A DNA stretch of 64,000 nt from Echinococcus granulosus. Its lineage: Eukaryota > Platyhelminthes > Cestoda > Cyclophyllidea > Taeniidae. Position 1 is the stretch's first letter, and each line of letters opens with the position of its first letter. This document shows, in pieces, positions 1 through 14,149 of this stretch. The notes below the pieces were generated by a model. It was not told the origin of the DNA, searched no databases, and worked only from the letters and a program-made list of their open reading frames with translations. The stretch spans positions 124,001 to 188,000 of the forward strand of contig NW_020170438.1 in the NCBI RefSeq assembly GCF_000524195.1. The letters are read 5' to 3'. The translations under genes were made by a program, and so were the position numbers.

Positions 1-3000
1 TAGCTCTGGCACTGGCACGCAAATCAGTCTTCATTTGTGTGTACCGGAGTAAAAGAAAAAAGCCCTAATCCTCATCTTCCTTCTCCTCTGTTTATCGCCT
101 CTTAGTTTTTTTGCGCCGTTTTGTGAGGCGTTTTATGAGGCTAAAAAGTTTCTTAAAAGGCTGCTGGGGCGATGTTTAATTAACGGCAAAACTGCTGAAT
201 TTTGCACATTTTTAACATTAAATAAAAACAGGATCCCTTTATTTCAAAATAATTGTAACAGAATATTTAAACATTTATATTAATCTCCTTGTTTATTCCT
301 CTTTTTGGGGACAGTATTTTGGGGTAATATTCAAACAGCACGGGTCGTTGGACAGATAGCTTGTATGCATTGGCGGTAAAAAGGTTTTAGAAGTAACGGT
401 TGGTTGCCAGAAAGATAAAGCCTGCTGTAGTGGCGTTTCGCTGTTAATTTTGACGTATGCTTTGACCACCTTAGTGTGAAATTGAATAGTTGTCTTAATA
501 AATGACGCACGAGCAACCGTGAAATCACACAAGAGAAATTTGTCCATTATGACACTGTTTAATGTTGAAAGGTTAGCACACCAAGTGAACTACGAATTCT
601 TTCTGTTTTTGATCAGCTAAGTTAATTTAGCTGCTGCACTGTGTTAAAAAAGCCGTTTACTAAGGAAAAATAGAGCTTTTAAGATTGCGTCGATGGAAAT
701 GGTGAAACTCGGATCTATAGAAGCGTACCTCAGACGCTAGTTTTTCAACACCGATAATGAAGTTAGGTCAGCTACTCTCTCCACGCAAAAGCGGATCTTT
801 GGCTATTGGTCAATCTTTGGGAGGAAACTTGTGTAAATTTAGCAACAGAAAATCAGGTAGAAAAGCAGTCCGGGTCTACAATCTATTAAATGCTTTCTTT
901 TCTTCTAGGCACTCAAAGTGCTGATCTGGCCTACAATTCTCTTTTAGGGTAGCCCAAGAGAGTTTAAGGGAGTTTTATTGTGTACCCCAAGCAGCAGGCA
1001 TATTTTTTTAACTAGTGAATAAATTAGTAATCCATCTTAGTTGTCTGAGATACTTGTAATTTTAACGGCCTCATTCATAATTCATTTGCAATGCTTTGTT
1101 GCTCAGTGTAAAAGCAGTTTTCCCGGCAAATAAATGACCGTTCTTTCATTATTATAGGAGTAAAAAGGCATATTTGATGTCTTAGTTACACTGATAAATT
1201 AAAAAATCAAAACAAAATGCAGGCTTTTGCAAATAGAAAAAATCTTTTCAACTTTACAGAAATACTCAATCAGGTGCCATATTCAACTAATCTGCAGGGA
1301 ATTTTAGAGGATTCCATGTCAAATGGGAACATTTCAATGCAGACAAATAGTTCAAGTGTAAAACCAACTTATTTTACTTCATTGTGGTGTTTACACTGAT
1401 TGTGAGTGTATCCAGTCATGCCTTTCATGCTTCCAGCCTTCCTCCTTTTTTTTGATAGCCATATGGTCATGGTCCAGGCCATCTTCCGACGTTGCTGAGA
1501 TTTGTTTGACTGGGACCTTTAAACACGTGAACGTGTCATTGTCGGATAAACAATGAATACCGAGGTGCCTCTGACGTGTTTATGCATTTGACCGGGGTTT
1601 TTTGGCTCAACGATTCCACGTAAACACTCAGACTATTTCAACCACTCTTAAAATGATATTACTCTTGGTTGTTCACTCCTGGCACATAATAATTTAAATT
1701 TTGGTCCAGTACTTAAAATATCAAATATTGAAAAGCCTTTTTTTCTTGAACAAATTCAAATTATCATTCATTGTTAATCATTCTGTTATTTTATTTTAAT
1801 ATTTTCGTTTCGATTATAACTAAATATAGTATGTACAGAACTTTGCTAAAAATATGGTCGTGATTGTACTTTCAAATGCATTACAAAACGATTTAATGCT
1901 TTGTTTTTTAACTCTTTGTTTTGGTTTTGAGGACACTTAGGGCTCGGCAAGTGTACATTTGCCGGGCCGCATGGCCTCCGAGGTTTGCCGGTAGGCTTCA
2001 GCTTCCTTCTACTTCTGCCATCTTTAGAGGAGTCTCTTAATGCTACCTTTGAAACCAACAAAACTTATACTTATAAGAGTGGTCCCCATTTTTCTGTCAA
2101 TTTTACTGCTGTCACGAAAGAAAATGCTGAAATTTTAGGACAATTAGCATGGATATAAATTTAAAACCCGATTTTTGCTATGCTTACGCTTTTTAAAGCC
2201 AAAAACTATCAAGCAGGATGAAAATAAGTAGTAGACAGCCAAGTGAAACGAATTAAAAATATTGTGCTCTTAAGCTTTCGAGGTAAAAACTAGGTTTTAT
2301 GAAAAAGCAGATGCTCCAACTTTCTTCCCCAAAACTGTATCCTTCATGTGGAAAAAATAATATTTTCGCCAAAACATTCCATTGCGAAACTTAGCAGTGG
2401 TGTTATTATTTATTGGGCACGATCGAAATGACAACTAGCCGCACACCACAAGTCATCTCCTAAGGCTTTCTTATTTCCTATTTTAAGCCAATTTTCTTTC
2501 CTTGTCAGAAGTTAAAATCAACTTTTTTCGCCTTCCTCATTGTATGGTATGATGAAAAACATTTTTCAAACTATCAAAAGAACTTTTAAAAAATTGCAAA
2601 AAATGCTAGCGCTAGTGAAAAATGAAACCTTGTATTTTACCTCGCCTATATTCATGACTAAAGGCAAAAGGCTACTTTAGCAGTTTTATTTGAAAACATA
2701 TGACAACGCTAGAACTGGAAGATTTCGTTGTGAGATTGACATAAGCTCAGGTTTCCTAAACCATACACAGTTTCTCTTTTTCTACCCCCATATAAATGCG
2801 ATTTGTGTTTCTATAAGGATATATCCCTGGAAAATTTCATTATTTATAGCCCTTTATCCTGAATAGCTCCTAAGGTATACCCCCTGACTGAAAAGATTTA
2901 ATTAAAATTAACTCTTTCTCTCCAGCGGTGCATTTGAGCCAATTTCATCCTTTTGGGGTAGAATCACGGCACGCACATCGCCGCGCATTTTCTAAATCCC

Positions 3001-3028
3001 ACTATCTCTCTCTCCCATCCACCCCTCT
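1..3028. other. AT-rich region with no supported gene
   Basis: I see only short open frames (under about 85 codons) in AT-rich DNA. None has recognisable family motifs or a convincing chain of splice-compatible exons. No tRNA or rRNA signature was noticed. Untranslated or intronic parts of a gene lying further left cannot be excluded. Confidence 0.5.
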
Positions 3029-3128
3029 NNNNNNNNNNNNNNNNNNNNNNNNNNNNNNNNNNNNNNNNNNNNNNNNNNNNNNNNNNNNNNNNNNNNNNNN
3101 NNNNNNNNNNNNNNNNNNNNNNNNNNNN
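3029..3128. other. Assembly gap of 100 N
   Basis: Exactly 100 consecutive N, a conventional gap of unknown size. The left edge is a CT-rich microsatellite-like stretch (about 3003-3028), which could be why the assembly broke. Open frames spanning the gap are meaningless. Confidence 0.98.
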
Positions 3129-3730
3129 CCTTATCCACAAAATTAGCCAATCGCGTGCCTACGTCCTTGCGATGAAAGTCCGTACACTCACGCATGCGGT
3201 GCGCGCAGCGGGGAAAAAATAGCCTCCAATCTTCCCTTTGCGCTGCCTGCCGCGCTGGCTTTTTTTAGACGCTAGCATGCATCTCTCGCTCCCTTGCTCT
3301 CCCACCCTTTAAACGCGGCTAAAAAACTCTTTCGGCGGCGGCAGCGCACTAACGCGAGGGAAAGGGGAAGGAGAGGAGGAGGAGTAGAAGGATAGGGGGT
3401 GTAACGTTAGGCCCTACCCCTCCGCCCCTCTGCACTGCGCTCGGAGTGGTAGGGGATTGGCTAGCACGTATGGGCGTAGGGGTAAAGTAGAGGGGAGCAG
3501 AGAAAGGCAAAAGCCGCCCCATTGCCAATTCCCACGCATTGGAGCGAAGGCGCGCGTGTGCGCATCAAGCGAACGGAGGGAGGGTCAAACGCAAGTGTGT
3601 GTGCGCTCTACGGAAAAAAAGCGAGCGATGCAATGCGTTGCGATGCTATGCGATGGGAGAGCGGTGGAGCCCTCCAAATGATGGATTGTGTACGTGCGTG
3701 TGTGGATGGATGCACTTGTAAACGATATAT
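3129..3730. promoter_or_regulatory. CpG-rich island-like stretch, possible promoter or 5' exon
   Basis: This stretch is much richer in G+C and in CG dinucleotides than its surroundings, with purine-rich blocks near 3355-3400 and 3480-3600. Two overlapping plus-strand open frames (3457-3681 and 3522-3827) are low-complexity and show no family motif. It could be a promoter or 5' UTR of a gene that I cannot see. The composition is visible; the promoter role is a guess. Confidence 0.25.
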
Positions 3731-6700
3731 GCTCCTGTTTGGTGTTGTGCTACCTCTGTTTCTCCTCCTACTTTCGTCAATTTTGCGAATTTTTGCAAAT
3801 ACCGATTGGCAAGTGAGATTACTTTAAAAAATTTGGTCGATGAAATCAAACTGTTTCTTTTAGTCTCGAAAGTTGTGTCGACGTAGCTGTAAACTGCGTA
3901 GTTTCAACGTTTGGGTAGCGTTCACATTGTAGAGTATGTGGGCAACTTCATGGCTTTTACTTCAACAGTGTTTGTGTTAATTCTGTTAGAGCACAGTGTA
4001 TGGTTTTATTTGTAGAAGATGACTGCATTTTAGCCTTAAACTGACGCATTTCAGGATAAAAATTTTGCTCTGTAATGTATATCTGACAAGGAGGACGTTT
4101 ACTTATCTCTTGCAGTGGAAATATACAACGAAAATTGTCAAGCTTCCACAAAAGCTAAAAAAACCCCGAAAGTTGAAAGTTTTAATTTACATTTCTCTGT
4201 ACAGCTCTTAATTACCTCGTTTTTCTAGCTTTTTGAATGTTCTTCCTCCCTAAACAAGCGGACCGAGTTTTGGAAGAACTTGAGTCGTGGCAGTTGCGAA
4301 TGTGCCTTACTGCGTGAAAAGGACCACTTAAAACAGGATAATTCTGCGTTGGGATTCAAATTTTAGATTGCTCTCTTACAATTACCGAGCTGGAGAATGC
4401 TAAACAGCTCTTACTATTGATCAAAAGGATAAGTCAATGAGCTTTGGTAAAATTATTCCTATTCTGACAGCAGAACGTTGTAGCTTGATAAGGCTTGCCA
4501 ATTGTGCTTATGCGCACATATCATACACTTGGAAATGTCACTCTGGCAGAACATCTTTCCATGCTCTATACTGCTTTTTCTATTTTTTGGACCCACATAT
4601 CGTGCAATTTTGACTAAAGCTGATGTAGTTCGGGTTTCTTGATTTCATGAAACAAAATTACTTTGGTTTCAAAGTTCCAGAATCCCCTCCCGAATTTCTT
4701 TTTGCATTTTGTATAGGAGCGGTAAGAGAAAGTACATTTCATAAACGGTTTGAATAACTAGAATTTGCCGGTTTCCTAGGTTAGGAGGGGTTTCTTAAAC
4801 CATGGTAATGAAAAAGTAATTGTTGTTACTGATTAGGGTATCAAGGACAGCCTTCGGTAATGTCTGGAACCGAAACTGGTGATAAGATTTGATTACACTC
4901 AGCCCAACCAAAATAGTTATGATAGTTAAAGAGGAGGAGTTCCACCCAAGAACATTAATAGATGGCAGCTGACTTCAAAGACAATCAGCTTGTCAGTTAA
5001 TTCAATCATGTATGGCATAAACACATGCAGTTGTTAGGCAGTCTACTGCCGAGCGATAGGAGATGACTTCTGTATTTTCCAAACAATCTAAAGAGTATTA
5101 TTTCATTCTCAGAGGATCATACTTACAAATTAATTCCTTTTTTAAAGGCATTATTTCTCATACCACAAAATAGTCGAGAGAAGTCCTTCTAAGACGCTTG
5201 GGAAGGGGAACATAAAGGATACTTCCTAATCTCATCTTTCATATGTCCTTCACATTTTCCTAATTGACTATCACCTTTTCCCAGCATTAGACAGTCACAT
5301 GATCACATCAGAAATTAGGAAACAAAAACGTGGTAAAATTGGAAGTGGATGGACCTGGATTTTCTTGGCTTCTAAAGAAAAATTGTTTTGTAATAGTGAA
5401 AATTCACCGAGAGATTCTGTTTAGTTAGGAAAAATTAGTGGCCATAGACTGTAATGTTGAAGAGAAGCTTTCTGTGGATGTTGCCTTTTTATTATTGAAG
5501 TTGCTGAAGCCAAAAAAAGGAGTTAAACACAAATTTTTTACTCACCCACCATATTCTGGTCTCGAATTTTAGTGCCGTTTAACAATTAAAATTCTTTTAT
5601 AGTCTTTCCCACTCTTCCAAACACAGTTTATAGGTTGTAATTAATGTAGGGTTATTTAAAACGTCCAAATCGGGTTTTATTACTAAGACAACTTTTATAG
5701 CTAAATAAAGAAACGGCTAACCGCCTTGAAGCAAAGTCATTAAAATCGGGTTATGAGATTCCTAAATAAATATTCATAGACGTAGCTGTTGCAACAAATA
5801 TCTATGGAAGGGCTAAGAAACTGTTATAGGAACCATAATAAACCGGTCGCCGCAACGTTAAAATCACGAGGAACGAAATACCTGCTTAGATAAACGATCC
5901 TGTTGAATGATTGCCTTGTTAGTACATGACCTTGCTCTTTACTTTTGAGATTTTTTCTTGGAGCTTTAGGCGATCACATCTGTGTCGGTCAAAACAAAGG
6001 CATTGCCTTGATAACCACTCCCGAAAAAAAGGAAGAAATTAGATCTTGATGTCTATGAATGAGCTCATTGATTTTGCTGGATTAGTTTTCTTTTTGGCTA
6101 TTTTCTTGGTATTCCTCAAGCCTAGTTAATGTCCTTCAACGGATACAAGGAATAATCTAGTAGCTATTTGTAGGAATTGTTGCCTCGATGCAGACCCATT
6201 TGAAAAGCCCATGACCAATTAACTAAACTAATGTTTATTTTTTTTTCATGGACACCTTCTTACTGCAATGCTGCCTGCGCTTCCACCTGGAGTCCTCTCT
6301 ACCAACGAGGTGGGTTTTCAAACCACTTAAACTTCTCTTTTTAAACTAATGCAAAATGGAAAACAATGTGGATCACTATAACACAAACGCTAGTTACAGG
6401 AAATGGAATTTAAAAAGGCGAGTATTATCGCTTACTTTGACACGGAAATTTTAACTCCCAAAGGTGTGCATGCATGTCTATGCGCCTGCATTTTTCGCTT
6501 TAAGAGAGAAAGGAATTCGGTCACTTGTGAAGTGGGCACTGGGGATACATTTGTATTAATTTAGCATGTAACACGACTTGCAAAAGTGGGGGCAAGTTGG
6601 AAGATGCCTTTTCACTTCTTTTTTCATTCCTGCAACAACTGTGCTTGGCCATACACGAGGATGTTTGCTGGACCAAGCAGCTCCATGTACTTGACTTTTT

Positions 6701-7556
6701 GAGTGACTTAATTTGTAGCCTCCTTTTTCGTTGCATTAAGGAGTCATAGAAAGTTAATTTCTTCAAATCGTAACCATTTTGGGCATGATACATTTCTACG
6801 GAGTTTGAATAACCACAAGTGCGCCTTCTTTTAAATGCCTTGTCTGTATACGTTTCTCAACTTCAAGATAAACATTTGATTGAATTGATGCGTTTCTTCT
6901 GGGACAATTATACATTTGACCCTTTTGGAAGAAGATAAACTCTGTTTACCTAATGCACCTTCTTTCGTAAAACTCATAGTTCTTGGGAATCTTCCAAGAC
7001 CCTCCACCAAGACTTCGCAAAAGGTGTCGTGAAAATCGGCAAACCCTTGCATTATTTTCATTTTTTTATTAATTTATTTCATAAACTAAAAAAGATGGGC
7101 AGAAATTTATAAAAAGGGTAATAACGTTGCAGCTATATCTGTTGCCATGGGAAATTTTGATTAAAACCCATTTTTCCTACTCATTTATCAAAAAAAGTAT
7201 TTTTGAAATTAAGAAATTTATGCTTGTTCATTTGGCTCTAAGGCATATTTTATGGTCATTTGACTAATAATTATGCATAAATTTGGTATTTTGGTAAACT
7301 TTTTACTCGTCTTATTATTGAGGAGTCATTTGATGACCCTTATTCCGACTCATCATATACCCTGATCCAAAACTAAAAGCAGTACTTTAATTTTCTTTTG
7401 GGAATGCTTAGTTTACCTACTTATCTCCAGCAAGTAAATCTCGTTGAAGATGTAGCTATGAAGCATAAACATCTACAGAAATTTACCATTCAGAGAAATT
7501 TTGTAGAAGACATAAATTTGGGCAGCGTTCATTCCTTTGGTTTTTACACATACAAA
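3731..7556. other. No supported gene
   Basis: AT-rich DNA. Two minus-strand open frames of 90 and 76 codons (6521-6793 and 6831-7061) have no recognisable motif or splice context and look like chance. I see nothing else in this stretch. Confidence 0.45.
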
Positions 7557-7752
7557 TGTAGCGTCCCGGGACTCCCTGAAGACGAAAGAAGACGAAATAC
7601 TCGGGCAGAATATATATTCAGCACGGAGAAGGTGTCTGGGCTATTGGCATGGCCCAAAAGTCCAGCCCACCCAGCGAGGTACAAGGGGGCTAATTCAAAG
7701 TACAAAAGTGGCGCCTCACCAGAACCGAGGGATAAACCACTATTGTATTACA
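7557..7752 (+). repeat. Short LTR-like repeat, copy 1 (solo LTR, TRIM-like)
   Basis: A 196-bp unit begins TGTAGCG and ends GTATTACA, so it has LTR-type TG...CA ends. It is flanked on both sides by CAAA (7553-7556 and 7753-7756), a perfect 4-bp target-site duplication. It shares most of its length with the unit at 18876-19068, and more diverged copies lie at 10214-10407 and 19422-19610. No coding region or second LTR is attached, so it reads as a solo LTR. Taeniid tapeworms carry short non-coding LTR elements (TRIMs); that this is the same family is inference. Confidence 0.85.
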
Positions 7753-7756
7753 CAAA

Positions 7757-10213
7757 AGCCCAAGGGAGCCTCAAACTGCCAACGTTGGAAAAAAATTCAT
7801 TAGTCATGCAAAAAATTTCTTTGAATTTAAGGTTTCTGCACTAAATTCTACAAAAAGGAAAGTTTTTTGTTTTTAATTCGAGTGTCTGCAGCTGATAAGT
7901 CCAAATAGCACTCTAGTCCCACGGGTTCCCCACCATCGTGATGGCATGGATGGCCTTCGATGCCTATAATCCCCCATCCCTAGTTGACCATTCCTTCATA
8001 TCAATAGGTCTGTTCATGTTTCTTAGCTGCCACTTAAGATAAAAAAGTTTTCTACTATATAGTTAGTAGCAACTTCAACCTATTTCAAGCCCACTCCTAA
8101 ACGGTATTCTGTTGATGAACTTCCGTTCCAAGGGTACCAAAATGCATAAAATTATATTGACATGAAGAGCATGGTATTAACCGAAAGCCGCTTTCTTAAT
8201 AGGAGTCTTCTAGAAGTTGACAACTTCCAGTTAAAACACTACCCACCGGCAAATTTGCTTTGTTCGCATCGTTTTTGAAAGAATTCTAAGAATTTATATT
8301 TTGACTTAGCTAATTGGAACTTGCATCAATTGTAGAACTTCTATTTAATTTTTAGGATATACTTTCAAAAATTCTTTATGAAAGTTTATTGCTGAAGCGT
8401 GACGTGCTTAAAAACCGAAGTAGCATTGCCAGGCTTGTTTAAATTCTTTTAATTTAAAAAGAACTTATACCACTGTTTTTGCCTAGTCATCTTCAAACAG
8501 TTATTTCCGCGGTGCAATTTTTACGAAGTGTCGGACCCATTTTCTTTTTGAATGCCATCGGCAATGATGGATTCACCTGGATGCGCAGCCACTGAAGCAT
8601 TGCTCTTTTTATTGCAATGTTGCTTGTTTTAAAGCATAATTGAGTAAAAGAGGTAATGATAGTGAATATGCTCTGCAATACTTCACGCCATTTCAGGGCT
8701 TTACTAGGGTTTGTGTTGCGACTTAATGGTGAATGTTGTTTTACTGAGAACACAAGCCTATTTACTTTTGTATCATTTGTAGCCTTTCTCAACTTTACAA
8801 AATTTGCTGTTTTTGTAGCTTTTATCACACATTTCTGCTGAATTAAAAACGAGTTGGCAAAGGTCCGACAAAACGGTTAATAGCGACTTTATGCCTGTAA
8901 AATGTCTCGATTATATTTGTCGCAGAGGGCTCAACTTGACAAATAATTTGACCTTGATTACTATTGAATGACAAGTGCTAAAAATGGCTTATCTTCCACC
9001 GCAAGAAGCGGTGCGTCGGAAGCAAAAATTTAAGCACTTATGTAGATGTTTCTCGGAGAAAAGATTTTCTGAACTTAAAACTGCCAAGAGGAAAACAACT
9101 GCAAGTCGAACACTCAGGTTCAGCTTTTTGTTACCGCTGAAACTGGCCTTCTTCTGCTTTTATAGGTCAGCTTCGGGATTCGCCTTTCATTTCTCTAGTT
9201 GACGTTATAGGTGACGGAACGCCAGGAGCGCTCTACGTCTACTCAACAGCATGATCTCTGGGGAACTTTTAACTCTACGCATGAATGACTCTGCGGAAGC
9301 AGCCTTTTTTCTTCATGTTTTTAGTTAACGAGGTAAAAAATAAGTAATTTTTTACACACCTTTTCGATATAACATCAATTTGATGCTTCTAAGAATCATT
9401 CTCAAGTTGTAGGTAGACGTCCGAAGCATTCTTTATCTATTTATTTTGCCCAATATTTTTTTGAAGAAAAAAGGTAAATTTTACCCTTTTAAATACCGCA
9501 CACTTACTTGGGACATTGGCTGCAATGGTAAATCAGCCTCAAAGTAGTGCTTTTTATCCTTAAATACAAAAGCATTGAGATATCTCGATATTCTAGCTTT
9601 AGACTAAAGTGGCTTACTTCGGTTTAGGCTTATTCAGGAAGTTAACATTGAGTCATATTTAAGATGCAAATCCCATTTTACCTTCACTTACTTAATTCCA
9701 AACAGCACAAGTATAATGTTGCCTTCATAAAGGTCTGCGCTGCAGCATTTTCACTAGATGGATGCGTGATTTTCTCAGGTTTTTCGAGTCTTTGTCTCAC
9801 TTAGGCACCAAATCCAGCTACGATACTTCCTCTTCTGCCTAGCTGTTTAAGTTTTATTTACAACGCATTCAAAGGAGGGTAAAATACCTTACCCTCCTCT
9901 GGTCAGTCCCTTAAAAAAAAGTAAAAGCATAAACGTTTGTTGTCTGTTCGGAAGAATATAAATTCCTTCCTTCCTTTTCTACAGATTACAGTACTTTTTA
10001 CTGTAGGCGGATCTTAGACAGGCTTTGGGAATCGACAAGATTCTTTCTTTAAGACACGTCAGTAGTGGTTTGAACTTTCTTTTTCACTAAAATTTCTGAA
10101 ATTTATTGAATTTTTTTGCAAATATCTCGTAATTTCAACGATTGTTTCATTTCAAAATGAAATTTGTAATAAAATATACAAATGGGAATAATCGTTGATT
10201 TATTTAGCAGGGC
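7757..10213. other. No supported gene
   Basis: AT-rich spacer. The longest frame (8493-8828, minus, 111 codons) is basic and Lys/Thr-rich, has no motif I recognise and no plausible splice partners. Nothing else in the stretch is supported. Confidence 0.4.
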
Positions 10214-10407
10214 TGTAGTTCCTTGTGACTTCCTTGAAGAAGGAAGAAGGCATAAAACTTGGAAATAATATTTACTGCTGATGTAAGGAAGCGCTAGGGA
10301 CTACTGGCTTGGCCCAGAAGTCATGCTGTCCAGCAAAAGTACGATTGCGGAACCATCAGTGTTTGCAAAATTAAAGCGAAGAGTTAAACAAATAGTCAAA
10401 GTATTAC
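10214..10407 (+). repeat. Short LTR-like repeat, copy 4 (degenerate)
   Basis: Begins TGTAGTTCC and keeps the family's order of blocks: CTTCCTTGAAG near the start, then GGCTTGGCCCAGAAGTC in the middle and GTATTAC at the right end. It lies in the same orientation as the copies at 7557 and 18876 but is clearly more diverged. I see no target-site duplication, so this is an older insertion. Open frames on both strands over it (10301-10669 and 10323-10547) follow from the repeat's higher G+C and are not called as genes. Confidence 0.6.
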
Positions 10408-13400
10408 TTAGCCCCTTCCTCATTTTGTATGGCGTCCTTGACTCTCCCCTGGTCAACCTCCCCCGTCGGCTATTACGACGTAGTCGGAGATGTAAGAAAA
10501 ACACCCACCAGCCAACCGCTCTAATCATCGAAATTGCGTGCAACTGAAAGGATGCTTGACTACAACGGATAGAGTCCATACAGATAGAAAATGAAAAGAA
10601 AATTACAGATATGCTTATAAAATATGAGCCCAACGTGGTATAATTGTGAATACTACTTTTAGCATGCATTATAGTGTCATTTAGTGTAGAAAGTTGGGGA
10701 GATCCTGCAATCTGTCACAAGAATAAGTGGTTCATTACCCTCGAGGTCAAACAAAATGTCGGAATCCTAAAACAACTTGATCGTCAGTATTAAGTATCAC
10801 CTCTGGCGATAAAATTTATAAGATTCCCAAGTTGTCCTCCTGGGATACTTTTCAACTGTAATTGACAAGACAGTTAAGAGACCTTCCTGATCCCATCCAC
10901 CGAAACACTCAAGTCCGAAGATGCTTTCTTCAGACACTGGATACCTTTAAAACACTTCACTTTGTTAGCAAAGTTTATAGAAACTAGGGAAAGATAATTG
11001 GGTCGACTGACCGACCAAACCCCGTTTTTTTCGGTTGGGTGAACCACATAAACAACTAATTACAAGTAGGAGGAGTGACTGAGCTTTTAGTTGTGGGTAA
11101 AGGACAAAAACATCCCCTCTTGGGAGAGCCCAGTTCTCCCCTCCTCTTGGGTTAATTATTTAGAACGGTACGCCCGATTTTTTTCTACCCTCCTCGTGCC
11201 GGTTGAGAGTGGAAAAAAGATGTTAGGGAGACCACTTCTCTGACCATACTATGAACATGGGTAGTGGAACGCAGCAAAGTGGATTTGAGAAATTTGTCGA
11301 ATTGTTAATGCCCGTAATAATAGGAAATAGATATCAGGGGAATAAGTCTGCAGAAAATTACTCCACTCTAGACCTGAGATCTGTTAACCACCTATTTTTC
11401 CAAAATATGGAGGAATGCGATTGTTGCAAATTAACTGAGCCCTTCCCAAAGCCAAATCTTCCAGTTAAGCACGACAATCGGCCAAAGTGCGACCTCTAAT
11501 AGGTTTACTGAATGGCATTGGGGAGGGGGAAGGAAGGGAGGGAGGGAAAAGGTTAGTCAAATGGAAAATCTTCATCAGCAGTTAGAATAGAGAGGGATCT
11601 TACACACTGTTGTCAGTGACAAGTGTGCTCCATCAAGAGTGCCAGCGGGTAGCTCGCATTGCTTTTGTTGCCCTTTGGAGGCACTATTAATCAAGATGGT
11701 AGCATGTAGTGATAAAACTTTTTGTGGATGGATATCTACCCATTCCCCTTATGAAAAGCCAAGAGATCTCCGCTTGACTTATTTGTATATATGTAAGTAG
11801 ATCACGTTGATTTTCCTGGAATGTTGCACCGCAAAACCAATCAGAGAGCATTCTCGCTGTGGTACAATTTCATTACATTGTCTTCATCGATGCTTCATGA
11901 AGAGTTTCAAGGAACAAGACTGCTTTACTGATAGGTGTGGAAGTTTAACACTAGAGCTATTGACCATTGTGTCGCATTTACTCCTGGAGGGAGCTTTGTT
12001 GTATACTTATGGAGGTCTTGGAAGAGGAGTAGCGTAGGTGGCAGAGGTGAAACACCGGTAGTAATTGCAATAAAGCTATCAAAGAAATTTGCGTTTTGTT
12101 TGAAGATACTACAAAAAACAAACGAATAAAGCTTTTGCTCCACTGTGGATTTAAAATTGGAATTGCTTTTCAAGATGTGTTAGAGTAGTGGACAAAATGC
12201 GCGGCCTCCGTCACAACAATGTTCCTATAAAAGAAGGGGTTCTAAAGAGTTACTGATAAAAGGAACATTGAAAGATTTGAATTAAATTTGCCTAATTTTG
12301 CAGTGGTAATTCGGAGAAACCTTTGAGAACTTAGGTTGATTCAAGGAGACTTTTCGCGACGTAAACGGTTTAAGGGGAACAAGGAACCCATTTTCCACCC
12401 CAATCGGGAATTGACGGAGGAAAAGTAGTCCTTTGTGTGCAAATAGTCACAAACACACGCGAAGTAGAGGAAAGAAGAGGATTAATCACACTCCTCATCA
12501 TAACTATCATCAAAGAGGTAGAGTAAGGTGGAAAAAATAGCAGTGGGTGAGCATGAGAGAGATTGGGACGGGAGAGAGAGAAGTGAGGAGGAGGATAGGA
12601 GATGCTACAACCATTACGAAGGGGGTAAGACTATATCAAATTCTAAAGTGGTCAACTCATCATAATTTCCTACAAAAGAGAAGGAATCAAATGCTCTGCA
12701 AGGCTTGCATCAAATTAAATGTTGTTATCTAAAATCGGAAAGATAACAGGCAAGCCAGTCACTAAGCACTTTAAACAATTTGTCCCCAACACTAAAAGAC
12801 TTGAAAGAACATGTTTTAATGGAAATCGTAAATAAACACTTCCATGCATCCATCCAGAATACATCCTAAGCCCACTCGCCTATCAATCCATTCCTCCCTA
12901 CTCAACCAATCAACTGAATATTTGAAGCGTTATTTGTGATCTAAATATGACATTGCCTAAACATTCATAAGGATTTATTCACCACTGGTTCCCTAATTTA
13001 GCTAAATATTAAAGCAGATGTCGAAACGAAATCGTAAAAATACGCTATTTTAGCAACGACCGCACTGCTTACTCCTTCATAAAATAGACTCGCATAGAAC
13101 TACAAACTTACATCAACGCATTCACTATTCCGTTGTGTATGCATTTTGTACCTATCTGCGGGATTTCGGATCAAAGTAGAATGAATAGGGGACGATTGAC
13201 AACGTAAGCGCGGGACTTTACGAGGCAACACCCATTAGTTCCAATGAACGCAACAGCGAACGCGGCCATTGCTCCCCTAGCATAGGCTCCTTAATCAGTT
13301 TCCATGCTGTTTATCAACTAGGTAGCTCAAAGGGTCGCATTTTGAGGGAATTAGCTTCAAATGAAGCATTCAGTGGGAAGCAGAAAAAATCCTTGGTAAA

Positions 13401-14149
13401 AATATTTACTAAAAAATGTCAGTAGAAACTTTATTTCACCTTTGCCACACTTCTAAGACCCCCAAATGTCTCTCATACTAGTTTTCAAACTCTTGGAATC
13501 TTTATTTAACCTGTAAATATTATTGCAAAGGAAATTTGCAACGATGGATATACGTAAGAAATGGACTATAACAAAAATGAAACGCACGCAACTGATAAGA
13601 TTAACATCGAGAAAATGAAAAATATGATGAAGTCAAATTTGGCAACAGTTTACAAGAACTGAATTAGAGAATAATGATTAGGATAATAATAAGGAATAAT
13701 AACATCAAAAAGGGGCCGAAGGTCTTGAGGACCGAAAGGAATCTAAAAAGGAACAGAAAAAATCAGATAATTTATCCAAAAAAGATCACGCATAGAAGAG
13801 CCATATGACCTTAACAAGTTGTGCAAAGATTTAGAAGAGATTTAAACTTCATTTGCCCAAAACTCGCTTCACTAACGAAAGCAGGCTTCCTCCCACTAGA
13901 GACATCTACGTACTTAAGGGAAGAAAGTTCATTAAAAACCTAGGCCCTAATTACCAAGAAGTACAAGATGAGAGAAGGAGAAACTGGTCTTGTCCTACTT
14001 TGTCATGTGAGTAGTTTTATCTAACATAAGCTCCACTAAGAAGGAAGTGCAGCCCTCTTTCAAACCCCTGAAATTGCTGAAAAGACAAATTCACCTTCCC
14101 AGGCATATATGCACAGCATGAAGACGAAGTTCCCCCTTCAGAAATTCAT
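10408..14149. other. No supported gene
   Basis: AT-rich spacer, purine-rich on the plus strand from about 13,400 onward. The missing C-terminal exons of the minus-strand TMEM222-like gene may lie here or between 14,150 and 14,856, but I could not locate them convincingly. A degenerate CATCCA/CATTC-type run is visible near 12,840-12,910. Confidence 0.4.

Noticed and set aside
2928..3195. Open frames on both strands running through the N gap
   Set aside because: They exist only because undefined bases contain no stop codons.
7560..7844. Open frame conserved between 7.6 kb and 18.9 kb (GLPE..RR..NTRAE..FSTEK)
   Set aside because: The apparent protein conservation follows from duplicated DNA of an LTR-like repeat. 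Two other copies have lost the frame.
8493..8828. 111-codon minus-strand frame
   Set aside because: Basic, Lys/Thr-rich, no motif, no transcript signals and no neighbouring exons. Such lengths occur by chance in about 14 kb of six-frame sequence.
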